Positions 36,498-44,634 of a stretch of 64,000 nucleotides of DNA are shown here, in pieces. Under the pieces are notes generated by a model. It was not told the DNA's origin. It saw only the letters and a program-made list of their open reading frames with translations, and made no database searches. The DNA lies in NCBI RefSeq assembly GCF_002879865.1, contig NZ_PNXY01000003.1, positions 344,430 to 408,429 of the forward strand, written 5' to 3'. Origin of the DNA: Paraburkholderia rhynchosiae. GTDB lineage: Bacteria > Pseudomonadota > Gammaproteobacteria > Burkholderiales > Burkholderiaceae. Position 1 is the stretch's first letter. The number at the start of each line of letters is the position of its first letter. The position numbers and the translations under genes are program-made.

Positions 36498-37411
36498 GCG
36501 CTGTGTCCCGCACGACGGCAAGCGCGGCGCAGATAGCAGCGGCCGGCGCGAATGCGCTCGGCGCAACAGCGGCGGGCACGGAAGCGGCTGGGCAGGGTGC
36601 TGCGCGCTTCGGGCAACCAGAGAGCGATCCGAACTGCGGCACACATGTGTCGCACAGACCGCTCGGCATCCTTGCAGCCTTGCCGCAAGAACTCGGTGAC
36701 CTGATCGAGGCGATGCGCGCCGAATCCGGCGTGCGCACCATCACGCACGGCCAGCGCGACTATCACCTGGGCACGGTCCACGGCGCGCCGTGCGTCGTGA
36801 CGCTTGCGCGCGTCGGCAAAGTCGCGGCGGCGGCAACGGTCAGTGCGCTGATTCACGCATTCAATGTCGAAGGCGTCGTGTTCACCGGCGTCGCGGGCGG
36901 TGTGGGCGCCGAGGTGCGAGTTGGCGACATCGTCGTCGCCAATGCGCTGTTGCAGCACGATCTCGACGCGTCGCCGCTCTTTCCGCGCTTCGAAGTGCCA
37001 TTGCTAGGCGTGTCGCGTTTCGCGGCGGATACCACGTTGGCCGCGCAACTCGCCGCGGCCTGCGAGCGTTTCATCGCGGACGAGGGCGCGGCGTCGGCGG
37101 TACGTTTCGGCACGCGGGAGCCGCGCGTGCATCGCGGGTTGATCATCAGCGGCGATCAGTTCGTGGCGAGTGCCGCGGGCGTCAACGCCTTGCGCGAGGC
37201 ATTGCCGGACGCGCTCGCCGTCGAGATGGAAGGCGCGGCGATCGCGCAGGTCTGTCACGAATACGGCGTGCCGTGCGCGGTCGTGCGCACTATCTCCGAT
37301 ACCGCCGACGACCACGCGCCGGCGTCGTTTGTCTCGTTTCTCACCGAGATCGCGGGCGTTTATTCGAACGCGATTCTCACGCGCTTTCTGCAAGCGCGCA
37401 GCGCGGGTTGA
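36494..37411 (+). CDS. mtnN: 5'-methylthioadenosine/S-adenosylhomocysteine nucleosidase
   Basis: 305 residues from ATG 36494, overlapping the uvrD stop by four bases. It cleaves MTA and SAH to adenine plus the thioribose compound, recycling SAM by-products. The domain starts at RPLGILAALPQELGDL (near residue 56) and includes FTGVAGGVG, HDLDASPLF, GDQFVAS, the catalytic region VEMEGAAIAQVCHEY and VRTISDTAD, whose aspartate is the general acid. The first ~55 residues are an Ala/Gly/Thr-rich, low-complexity extension absent from typical ~230-residue MtnN, and no cleavable signal peptide is seen. Confidence 0.9.
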   Translation: MSAVSRTTASAAQIAAAGANALGATAAGTEAAGQGAARFGQPESDPNCGTHVSHRPLGILAALPQELGDLIEAMRAESGVRTITHGQRDYHLGTVHGAPCVVTLARVGKVAAAATVSALIHAFNVEGVVFTGVAGGVGAEVRVGDIVVANALLQHDLDASPLFPRFEVPLLGVSRFAADTTLAAQLAAACERFIADEGAASAVRFGTREPRVHRGLIISGDQFVASAAGVNALREALPDALAVEMEGAAIAQVCHEYGVPCAVVRTISDTADDHAPASFVSFLTEIAGVYSNAILTRFLQARSAG

Positions 37412-37476
37412 GTTGAAGCGAGGTGTTGGCTAGTGGGCTGGGGCGGCAGAGGGCAGGGGGCAGAGGGCACATCGCC

Positions 37477-37500
37477 GAAGCCGAAGCCGAAGCCGAAGCC
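37477..37500. repeat. GAAGCC hexamer repeated four times
   Basis: Perfect tandem hexamer between the nucleosidase and prpE 3' ends, preceded by a G-rich GGCAGAGGGCAGG stretch. A simple-sequence tract, potentially variable in length; no gene covers it. Confidence 0.85.
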
Positions 37501-37546
37501 GACCCACAAACGGTGACTGGCAAACCGCCCAAGCCAAGCCCAAGCC

Positions 37547-39451
37547 TCAACCGTTCCCCAATCCGCTCAACCCCTCGCGCACCTGCTGCAATGCCGCCGG
37601 ATCTTCGATGGTCGGCAGCTCGCCCGGCTCGCGTCCTTCCGCGAGTGCGGCGATGGCCCGGCGCAGCAACTTGCCGGAGCGCGTCTTAGGCAGCATCGAC
37701 ACAATCACCACGCGCGCCGGCCGCGCAATCGCGCCGAGCTGGCGGTCGACCGTCGCCACAAGCTCCTTTTCCAGCTTCGCGCGCGCGTTGGCATCCGCGT
37801 AGCCCTGCGCGTCGCGTAACACCACGAACGCCATTGCCGCCTGACCCTTCACGGCGTCCGTCACGCCGACTACCGCCACTTCGGCGACGGCCGCGTGGCT
37901 GGACAAGGCTTCCTCGATTTCGCGCGTGCCCAGCCGGTGCCCCGCGACGTTGATCACATCGTCGGTGCGGCCGAGGATCGTCACATAACCGTCTTCGTCC
38001 TGAATGCCCCAATCGAAGGTCGAATACACCTGCTGGTTCGGAACGCTCGACCAGTATGTGCTCACGAAACGCTGATCGTCGCCCCATACGGTCGACATGC
38101 AGCCCGGCGGCAGCGGATAGTTCAGCGTGAGCACACCTTTTTCGCCGGGCGGGCAGGGCTCGCCCGTCAGCTCGTTACGCAGGCTCAGATTGAAACCGGC
38201 CGACGGCACGCCTGGCGAGCCGAGCTTCGTCGGCAGTGCTTCGACGCCGCGCGAAATGGCGAGCATCGGCCAGCCGGTTTCGGTTTGCCAGTAGTTGTCG
38301 ATCACGGGTTTGCCGAGCGCGCCGGCGATCCACGAGGCGGTCGGTTCGTCGAGCGGCTCGCCGGCGAGAAACAGCGTGCGCAGACTGGACAGGTCGGCGT
38401 TCTTGAGCAGCGCTGGGTCCTGTTTTTTCAGCACGCGTAGCGCGGTCGGCGCGGTGAACATCAGATTGATCTTGTGCTGTTCGACGAGACGCCACCAGAT
38501 ACCGCCGTCCGGGCGAATCGGCGTGCCTTCGTACATGACCGTGGTCAGTCCCGCAATCAGCGGCGCGTAGACGATATAGCTGTGCCCGACCACCCAGCCG
38601 ACGTCCGACGCCGTGAACATCGTGTCGCCGGCCTTGCCCTCGAAGATGTATTCCATCGACGCCGCGAGCGCCACCGCGTAGCCCCCCACGTCGCGTTGCA
38701 CGCCCTTGGGCTTGCCGGTCGTCCCTGACGTGTACAGCACATACGAAGGCTCGTTCGATTCAAGCCATTCGCAGGGCACGTGCGCGTCGAAGAACTGTTC
38801 GCGCAGCGGTTCGTAGTCGACCAGGTAGTTTGCATTGAGCCGCTCCGGCGCGAGCTGGCGGTCGATCAGCAGCACGCGCGGCGTCTTATGGCTTGCGCGC
38901 GCGAGCGCTTCGTCGACGAGCGGCGTGTAGTCGATCACCCTGCCGCCGCGCGCGCCGGCGTCGGCGGTCACAATCAGCACCGGCTTCGCGTCGTCGATGC
39001 GTGCGGCGAGATTAGGCGCGGCGAATCCGCCGAACACGACCGAGTGAATCGCGCCCAGGCGCGCGCAGGCGAGCATCGCGAACAGCGCCTCGGGGATCAT
39101 CGGCAGATAGAGCAGCACCACGTCGCCGCGTTTGACGCCGAGCGAGCGCATCACCGCGGCCATCCGGTTGATTTCCGCATATAGCTCGGCGTATGTATAG
39201 CGCCGCTCGATGCCGGTTTCCGTCGACACATAGATGAGCGCGTTCTGCTGCGCACGGTCGACGAGGTGCCGGTCCACCGCGTTATGACACAAATTCGTGC
39301 GCCCGCCGACGAACCAGCGCGCAAACGGCGGATTCGAGCGGTCGAGCACCGTGTCGAACGGCGTATCCCAATGTATGCGCCGCGCCTCGTCGCGCCAGAA
39401 CGCCTCGGGGTTCTCGATCGAACGGCGGTGGAAATCGCGGTAGCGGGTCAT
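37547..39451 (-). CDS. prpE: propionyl-CoA synthetase
   Basis: 634 residues from ATG 39451 (MTRYRDFHRRS). Adenylate-forming ligase activating propionate, or short acids such as acetate, with ATP and CoA. The ATP-binding P-loop YTSGTTGKPKGVQRD lies near residue 255, the acetyl/propionyl-CoA synthetase core WQTETGWPM near 420, and the C-terminal catalytic lysine motif PKTRSGKLLRR near 595. The opening DFHRRSIENPEAFW and length match PrpE more than the ~650-residue Acs. It is not next to other prp genes here. An in-frame longer start at 39577 adds atypical sequence. Confidence 0.9.
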   Translation of the reverse strand: MTRYRDFHRRSIENPEAFWRDEARRIHWDTPFDTVLDRSNPPFARWFVGGRTNLCHNAVDRHLVDRAQQNALIYVSTETGIERRYTYAELYAEINRMAAVMRSLGVKRGDVVLLYLPMIPEALFAMLACARLGAIHSVVFGGFAAPNLAARIDDAKPVLIVTADAGARGGRVIDYTPLVDEALARASHKTPRVLLIDRQLAPERLNANYLVDYEPLREQFFDAHVPCEWLESNEPSYVLYTSGTTGKPKGVQRDVGGYAVALAASMEYIFEGKAGDTMFTASDVGWVVGHSYIVYAPLIAGLTTVMYEGTPIRPDGGIWWRLVEQHKINLMFTAPTALRVLKKQDPALLKNADLSSLRTLFLAGEPLDEPTASWIAGALGKPVIDNYWQTETGWPMLAISRGVEALPTKLGSPGVPSAGFNLSLRNELTGEPCPPGEKGVLTLNYPLPPGCMSTVWGDDQRFVSTYWSSVPNQQVYSTFDWGIQDEDGYVTILGRTDDVINVAGHRLGTREIEEALSSHAAVAEVAVVGVTDAVKGQAAMAFVVLRDAQGYADANARAKLEKELVATVDRQLGAIARPARVVIVSMLPKTRSGKLLRRAIAALAEGREPGELPTIEDPAALQQVREGLSGLGNG

Positions 39452-39724
39452 CTGCGGCGATCCTTCGGGTGCTGGGTGAGCAAACAGGTGGCGACGTCGC
39501 GCGCTGCGGCCGCACGAGGGCGGTGAAGGAGCGACGCGTGTGGAAGAAGCATAGAGTACGCCCCGCTCGCCGGACAACGCGGGTTCACCATGAGCGGCCT
39601 GCGCGGCATAGGTGGGCTTTCTGCGAGGGCGGAGGGCCCGACGCGCGTAGGGTCAGTGTGCCGCCTGATGGCGCACCAGCAAGCAGCGCACGCATTGGCG
39701 CGCAAGGGCAGCGCGTCGGCCGGC

Positions 39725-39859
39725 CAGCCGCGGGACGCGCAGTCGGTCCAGTTGCGGGAGGCACGCACAATCGGCGAGAATCAGCCGCAGCACGCGCAGT
39801 CGATCCGACCACGCGAAGCACGCGCACTCAGAGCGAACCAGCCGCAGCACGCACAGTCG
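39725..39859. repeat. 57-bp imperfect tandem repeat
   Basis: Units begin at 39725, 39782 and 39839, each opening CAGCCGCxGxACGCxCAGTCG; the third is cut short after about 21 matching bases. The period is a multiple of three and keeps a 19-residue repeat open on both strands, but no convincing gene includes it. Confidence 0.75.
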
Positions 39860-39948
39860 CGCTCAGCGCTCCAGCCCGCCGGAGCCGGCGTGGCCTCGCC
39901 AAAGCGACCCACCACGCGCCTTGCTCATCGCCGTCACTCAAAGAGAAG

Positions 39949-39968
39949 AAGGCGCCGCAGCGCCTTTT
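39949..39968. terminator. intrinsic terminator after fsr
   Basis: AAGGCGC-CGCA-GCGCCTT with flanking A/T runs, only 24 bases past the fsr stop on the minus strand. Short but well-formed 7-bp stem. Confidence 0.65.
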
Positions 39969-39991
39969 CTCATCCGCCGAACCGGAAACGC

Positions 39992-41269
39992 TCACGCCTT
40001 CGCGCGCTTGCCTTCCACATCTGGCAAAAACACCGTCAGGACGCCGATCAACGGCAGGAACGAGCAGACCTTGTACACGTACGCGATGCTGGTGGCATCG
40101 GCCAGTTCGCCGAGCACCGCCGCGCCGATGCCGCCCATGCCGAACGCGAAGCCGAAGAAAAGCCCCGCGACCATGCCCACCTTGCCGGGAATCAGCTCCT
40201 GCGCATAGACGAGAATCGCCGAGAACGCCGAGGCCAGCACCGCGCCGATGATCACCGTCAGCACACCGGTCCAGAACAGATTCGCGTAGGGCAGGAGCAG
40301 TGTGAACGGCGTGACGCCGAGAATCGACACCCAGATCACATACTTGCGGCCGATCCTGTCGCCGATCGGACCGCCGATCATCGTGCCCGCGGCCACCGCC
40401 GCGAGGAACACGAACAGGTGAATCTGCGCGGCCTGCACCGGCAGATGGAACCTGTCGATCAGATAGAACGTGAAATAGCTGTTGATGCTCGCCAGGTAGA
40501 AGTACTTCGAGAACACCAGCAGGATCAGCACGCCCATCGCAAACATCACCTTGTTGCGCGACAGCGTCGCATGACCGGTCTGGCTGCGCACCTTCTTCAC
40601 CGACGGATGCTGCTTGTACCAGCGGCCGATCTGCGTCAGCACGACAATCGCGACGAGCGCCGCCACCGAGAACCACGCGATGCTGCGCTGGCCGTGCGGA
40701 ATCACGATCAGCGCGGCAAGCAGCGGCCCGAGCGACGAACCAGCATTGCCGCCCACCTGGAACAGCGACTGCGCGAGTCCGTGACGGCCGCCCGACGCCA
40801 TGCGCGCGACCCGCGACGACTCAGGGTGAAACACCGACGATCCGCAGCCGACCAGCGCCGCAGCGACCAGCAGCACGCCGAAATTGGGCGCCATCGACAT
40901 CAGCAGAAGACCGCTCAGCGTGAAGCCCATGCCGACGGGCAGTGAGTACGGTTTCGGGTGCTTGTCGGTATAGATGCCGACGAGCGGTTGCAGCAGCGAC
41001 GCGGTGATCTGATAGGTCAGCGTGATCAGGCCGATCTGTCCGAACGACAACGAGAAGTTGTCTTTCAGCATCGGGTAGATCGCGAGAATCAACGACTGGA
41101 TCATGTCGTTGAGCAGGTGCGAAAAACTGATCGCGCCGAGCACGGAATAGACCGTGCGTTGCGCTGTCGCCGCCGGCTGCGCGGTCGAGCCCGCAGCGGT
41201 GCCAGTGGCGGTGGTGCCGGTTGCGGCTGACGCGCTGGCAAGTGCGCGTTTATCGAGGCTGGTTTCCAT
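39992..41269 (-). CDS. fsr: fosmidomycin resistance-type MFS transporter
   Basis: 425 residues from ATG 41269 (METSLDKRAL); an in-frame TTG at 41299 is a weaker option. Twelve predicted membrane helices in the Fsr pattern: SVLGAISFSHLLNDMIQSLILAIYP at the start, LTYQITASLLQPLVGIYTDKHP, and VGCGSSVFHPESSRVARMASGGRHGLAQSLFQVGG in the first half, then GGPIGDRIGRKYV in the second. The first ~35 residues are an Ala/Thr-rich cytoplasmic leader. The family exports fosmidomycin and other small drugs or metabolites; the natural substrate is unknown. Confidence 0.88.
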   Translation of the reverse strand: METSLDKRALASASAATGTTATGTAAGSTAQPAATAQRTVYSVLGAISFSHLLNDMIQSLILAIYPMLKDNFSLSFGQIGLITLTYQITASLLQPLVGIYTDKHPKPYSLPVGMGFTLSGLLLMSMAPNFGVLLVAAALVGCGSSVFHPESSRVARMASGGRHGLAQSLFQVGGNAGSSLGPLLAALIVIPHGQRSIAWFSVAALVAIVVLTQIGRWYKQHPSVKKVRSQTGHATLSRNKVMFAMGVLILLVFSKYFYLASINSYFTFYLIDRFHLPVQAAQIHLFVFLAAVAAGTMIGGPIGDRIGRKYVIWVSILGVTPFTLLLPYANLFWTGVLTVIIGAVLASAFSAILVYAQELIPGKVGMVAGLFFGFAFGMGGIGAAVLGELADATSIAYVYKVCSFLPLIGVLTVFLPDVEGKRAKA

Positions 41270-41756
41270 ACGCTTGGAGAAAGGAAAAGGAAGGGGCAAT
41301 TCCTGGCTGACGGCACGTCGCGATGTCGGGCTTGCGTCGTTGCGGCATAACGACGCGGCATCACGTGTGTTCAGCTATTTGTCGCAGTTTAATGTGGCTT
41401 GACTGAATTGTAAGGACAAGTTTTGTCGCGAACCGGACACGGGTGCGTCGGGTTGAACAGCATTCTTGCGCTGCAACAAGGCGTTCGCCGCACCGTTGCG
41501 GTGCCGCGAGGCCAGGCGCCTACCCGACCCCAAGCGCGCCGCAAGCGTCCCAATAAATAAGATGGACGGATTTTTGGCCATGTATAAAACGGGCGCGGAG
41601 ATCCCGCTAACGGAACGCGCGGCTCACAAAGCGGCGCGCCGAGGACCGGGGAACGGGCGCCGGGCGACGGACCACGGACGACAAGAGGTCGCCATTTCAT
41701 GAACCGCGCTAAAGATCGCGGACGTGGATGCCGTAGACCCGGAAAGATAAGACGCA
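41270..41756. other. 487-base divergent region between fsr and the chemoreceptor gene
   Basis: No convincing gene. It must hold the two divergent promoters. The plus-strand end has a TAAA at 41710 and GCCGTAGA at 41730 that loosely resemble a flagellar sigma-28 promoter. Confidence 0.5.
41710..41737 (+). promoter_or_regulatory. weak sigma-28 (FliA)-like promoter candidate
   Basis: TAAAGATC, twelve bases, then GCCGTAGA; the consensus is TAAAGTTT-N11-GCCGATAA, so spacing is one base long and the -10 matches five of eight. Chemoreceptor genes are often FliA-dependent, which is the reason to note it. Confidence 0.25.
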
Positions 41757-43490
41757 ATGCCGGAACAGACCTTTGCGGCAGTTATAAACGTGGGGACGGG
41801 GAATATGAAAGCAGTTTCGCTGGGTAGCCGGACGGGCGCGGGGTTCGTTCCTGATGGGGAAGCGGCCGGCAGGTCGCCGTCGCGTGGAAAGGACGGAAAA
41901 GGCGGCCGCTCGCGGGCCGTGAGGCTCAAGGGTTTGTCGGTCAAGACGATGTTGCGTCTCGCGTTCGCCGTGCTGTTGATCGGCACTCTCGCAATCGGCG
42001 TCTTTTCCCTGACCCAGATCAGTCGCCTGAACGCGTCCGCGCAATCCATCTACGATCAGGGCCACGTCGCAAGCCGTGCCGCGGAAGAAGCGCGCGGTCA
42101 CATGCTGCGTGCGAGCCGCGCGCAAAAAATGCTGTTGACGGCGACTACCGCCAAAGAGCGCGACGATCTGGGCGCCGATATCGACAAAGGCTTGGGCGGC
42201 CTTTCCACCGAACTCGGCACGCTCGAGCAGTACGTCGACAAGTCCGACGCGAAAGCCGTCGAGCACCAGAAGAAATTTGCCGCCGCCGTTACGGCGTGGA
42301 GCGCGCATCTGCGCGACTTCGTGACGCTCGTGAAAGCACAGCCGCTGGACCTGTCGCAGATGAACTGGCAGGTCGGCACGCAGGACGTGTCGCTGCTGGT
42401 CGAAACCGGCAAGCTCGAAAAACTCGTCGATGAACTCGTCAAGGAACGCGGCACCGCTGCCAAAGCGACGATCGACGCGTCCGGCTTCATCTATCAATCG
42501 TCGTTCGTGATGCTCGCGGTGATGACCATCGCGCTGATCGTGCTCGCAGCCGGCATCAGCGAGTGGGTGGTGCGGCGCCTTGCGCGCCAGCTCGGCGGCG
42601 AGCCGGCGTACGCGAAGGAAATCGCGAGCCGGATCGCGGCGGGCGATCTGTCGAATCAGATCACGCTCGGCCGGAAGGACAAGTCGAGCGTGCTTTACGC
42701 CCTCTCCGACATGCAAAGCGGTCTCGCGACCACGGTCTCCGACATTGCATCGAGCGCAGACGCGATTGCCACCGCTTCGAGCGAAATCTCCATGGGCAAC
42801 CTCGACCTCTCGCAGCGCACCGAGCAACAGGCGATGGCGCTCGAGCGCACCGCGACCAGCATGGAGCAGTTGACGTCGACGGTTCGCCAGAACGCCGACA
42901 ACGCGAAGCAGGCGAGCACGCTCGCCAACAACGCGTCGGAGATCGCCGAGAAGGGCGGCGACGTGGTGAGCCGCGTGGTCGCGACGATGAACGAGATCAA
43001 CGAGAGCGCGCGCAGCATCGGCGACATCATCGGCGTGATCGAGGGGATCGCGTTTCAGACGAACATCCTGGCGCTGAACGCGGCGGTCGAGGCGGCGCGG
43101 GCCGGCGAGGAAGGCCGCGGATTTTCGGTGGTCGCCGCAGAAGTGCGCAACCTCGCGCAGCGCAGCGCCGGTGCGGCGAAGGAGATCAAAGGGCTGATCA
43201 GCACGTCGGTGGAACGCGTGAGCAATGGGTCGACGCTTGCGCAGGACGCAGGGCAAACCATGGACGAAGTCGTCAAGGCCGTGAAGCGCGTGACCGACAT
43301 CATGGGTGAGATTTCGGCGGCTTCCTCTGAGCAAAGCGCCGGCATCGAGGAAATCAACCTCGCCGTCGCGCAGATGGATTCGGGCACGCAGCAGAACGCG
43401 GCACTGGTCGAGCAGGCGACCGCCGCCGCGCGGTCACTCGACGATCAGGCGCACGGCCTGAAGCAGATGGTGGGCAAGTTCAGGCTGTAG
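41757..43490 (+). CDS. methyl-accepting chemotaxis protein
   Basis: Inner-membrane chemoreceptor, 577 residues from ATG 41757; an alternative ATG at 41805 (561 residues) is equally plausible. A long basic cytoplasmic leader of ~60 residues precedes TM1 (~66-88). The periplasmic region (~89-245) is a four-helix-bundle type sensor, TM2 is ~247-267, and HAMP follows. The signalling hairpin tip [34 protein letters not shown] is near 430-463. It ends VGKFRL with no NWETF-type CheR/CheB tether pentapeptide. The ligand is unknown. No other chemotaxis genes are nearby, so it is an orphan receptor. Confidence 0.92.
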   Translation: MPEQTFAAVINVGTGNMKAVSLGSRTGAGFVPDGEAAGRSPSRGKDGKGGRSRAVRLKGLSVKTMLRLAFAVLLIGTLAIGVFSLTQISRLNASAQSIYDQGHVASRAAEEARGHMLRASRAQKMLLTATTAKERDDLGADIDKGLGGLSTELGTLEQYVDKSDAKAVEHQKKFAAAVTAWSAHLRDFVTLVKAQPLDLSQMNWQVGTQDVSLLVETGKLEKLVDELVKERGTAAKATIDASGFIYQSSFVMLAVMTIALIVLAAGISEWVVRRLARQLGGEPAYAKEIASRIAAGDLSNQITLGRKDKSSVLYALSDMQSGLATTVSDIASSADAIATASSEISMGNLDLSQRTEQQAMALERTATSMEQLTSTVRQNADNAKQASTLANNASEIAEKGGDVVSRVVATMNEINESARSIGDIIGVIEGIAFQTNILALNAAVEAARAGEEGRGFSVVAAEVRNLAQRSAGAAKEIKGLISTSVERVSNGSTLAQDAGQTMDEVVKAVKRVTDIMGEISAASSEQSAGIEEINLAVAQMDSGTQQNAALVEQATAAARSLDDQAHGLKQMVGKFRL

Positions 43491-43496
43491 GCAGCG

Positions 43497-43524
43497 GCGG
43501 CAGGCGCGCTTTCTTGCCTGCCGC
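43497..43524. terminator. hairpin between chemoreceptor and aaeA-like genes
   Basis: GCGGCAGGC (43497-43505) and GCCTGCCGC (43516-43524) form a perfect 9-bp stem with a T-rich 10-base loop, seven bases after the chemoreceptor stop. No T-tract follows, but it lies between convergent genes. Confidence 0.5.
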
Positions 43525-43559
43525 GATTCAACTCGAACGCGGCATACTTCGCCTGCCGC

Positions 43560-44420
43560 TCAACTTTGCCTGACGACCACGGTACAAGTAATCCCCGCCG
43601 CCAGCACCACGCCGTCAGGCACCGAATCGATCTTCACGCGCACCGGCACACGCTGCGCGAGTCTCACCCAGTTGAAGGTCGGATTCACGTCGGCGAGCAA
43701 CTCGCGGCTTTGCGGATTGTCGCGATCGTAGATGCCTCGCGAGATGCTTTCCACATGGCCTTCGAGCGTGCCGCCGCTCATCAGCCGGATGTCGGCCTTG
43801 TCGCCGATATGCACGTGCGGCAGCTTGGTCTCCTCGAAGTAGCCGTATACCCAGAACGAGTGACTGTCGACAATGGCGAGCTTCGCCGCACCCGCCGTCG
43901 CATAGTCGCCGCGAAACACGTTCAGATTCGTGATGTAGCCGTCGACCGGCGACACGACTCGCGTGCGCGCGAGATTCAGCTTCGCGGCATCGAGCGCGGC
44001 GAGCGCCTGCTGATACGAAGCTTCCGCGGCTGACGCTGTATGCGTCGCATTTTCCCGGCTCTCTTTCGACACCACGAGCGAATCCATATCCGCGCGACGT
44101 TTTGCGTCGTCGCGCTTCATCTGCAATTCGGCCTTGCGCGCGGCCACCGCGGCCTGCGCCTGTTCGACGGCGATCTCGTAGTGCGACGGATCGATCTGCA
44201 TCAGCAGATCGCCTTTTTTCACCAGCTGATTGTCTTTCACCGGCAGATCGACGACGGCGCCCGAGACGTCCGGCGCGACATTGACGATTTCGGCGCGAAC
44301 GCGTGCGTCGCGCGTCCACGGTTCGTCCATGTAATGAACCCACAGCACGCGTCCAAGCAGGATCGCGACGAGAAAAATAATGGCTGTCGCGACGAAGCCG
44401 ACAATATTTCGAATGGTCAT
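43560..44420 (-). CDS. aaeA: AaeA-like membrane fusion protein of an efflux pump
   Basis: 286 residues from ATG 44420. HlyD/EmrA-type periplasmic adaptor: one N-terminal membrane anchor (IVGFVATAIIFLVAILLGRVLWVHY), DEPWTRDARVRAEIVNVAPDVSGAV with the lipoyl half-motifs, a coiled-coil hairpin (~80-140), and LARTRVVSPVDGYITNLNVFRGDYA. It closely follows the pattern of AaeA of the p-hydroxybenzoic acid pump. The gene is last in the operon OM lipoprotein, FUSC permease, DUF1656, adaptor. Predicted role is export of aromatic carboxylic acids. Confidence 0.88.
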   Translation of the reverse strand: MTIRNIVGFVATAIIFLVAILLGRVLWVHYMDEPWTRDARVRAEIVNVAPDVSGAVVDLPVKDNQLVKKGDLLMQIDPSHYEIAVEQAQAAVAARKAELQMKRDDAKRRADMDSLVVSKESRENATHTASAAEASYQQALAALDAAKLNLARTRVVSPVDGYITNLNVFRGDYATAGAAKLAIVDSHSFWVYGYFEETKLPHVHIGDKADIRLMSGGTLEGHVESISRGIYDRDNPQSRELLADVNPTFNWVRLAQRVPVRVKIDSVPDGVVLAAGITCTVVVRQS

Positions 44421-44433
44421 GTTTCGACTCTGA

Positions 44434-44634
44434 TCAACGATAAACGGCGAGGCCCAGCACGCCGCACACACATACGAGCAGGCTGGCCCGGAACAGGGAC
44501 GGGTGCCACACCACGCGATACACGCCGGTATACGCGATCAGGCGATCCAGCATCCAGGTGAGCGCGGCGCCCGCGATGAAAAGCAGCACGATGGTGGGCA
44601 CGTAGGCGTCGAAAACGGCAATGTCACGCGGCAT
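44434..44634 (-). CDS. aaeX: DUF1656 (AaeX-like) small membrane protein
   Basis: 66 residues with two hydrophobic segments (VPTIVLLFIAGAALTWML and ASLLVCVCGVLGLAVY), matching the AaeX/DUF1656 family (opening MPRDIAVFDAYVP). Its start overlaps the 3' end of the FUSC permease gene by 11 bases and it is followed after 13 bases by the adaptor gene, the standard AaeXAB set. The exact role in the pump is not established. Confidence 0.85.
   Translation of the reverse strand: MPRDIAVFDAYVPTIVLLFIAGAALTWMLDRLIAYTGVYRVVWHPSLFRASLLVCVCGVLGLAVYR

Larger units (their letters stand above)
39452..39991. other. 540-base region between prpE and fsr
   Basis: Contains prpE's upstream region, a 57-bp tandem repeat, and the fsr terminator. 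An open frame on the plus strand from 39590 spans the repeat and continues antisense through fsr; I do not regard it as a gene. Confidence 0.6.

Noticed and set aside
39725..39859. Direct repeats considered as a CRISPR array
   Set aside because: The units are contiguous imperfect 57-bp tandems without unique spacers, and there are no cas genes.
39590..40945. 451-codon plus-strand frame covering the 57-bp repeat and running antisense to fsr
   Set aside because: Most of its length is antisense to the MFS gene and it crosses the fsr terminator hairpin; composition is not coding-like.
41709..43334. 541-codon minus-strand frame opposite the chemoreceptor
   Set aside because: The plus-strand chemoreceptor has unmistakable motifs; the antisense frame has none.
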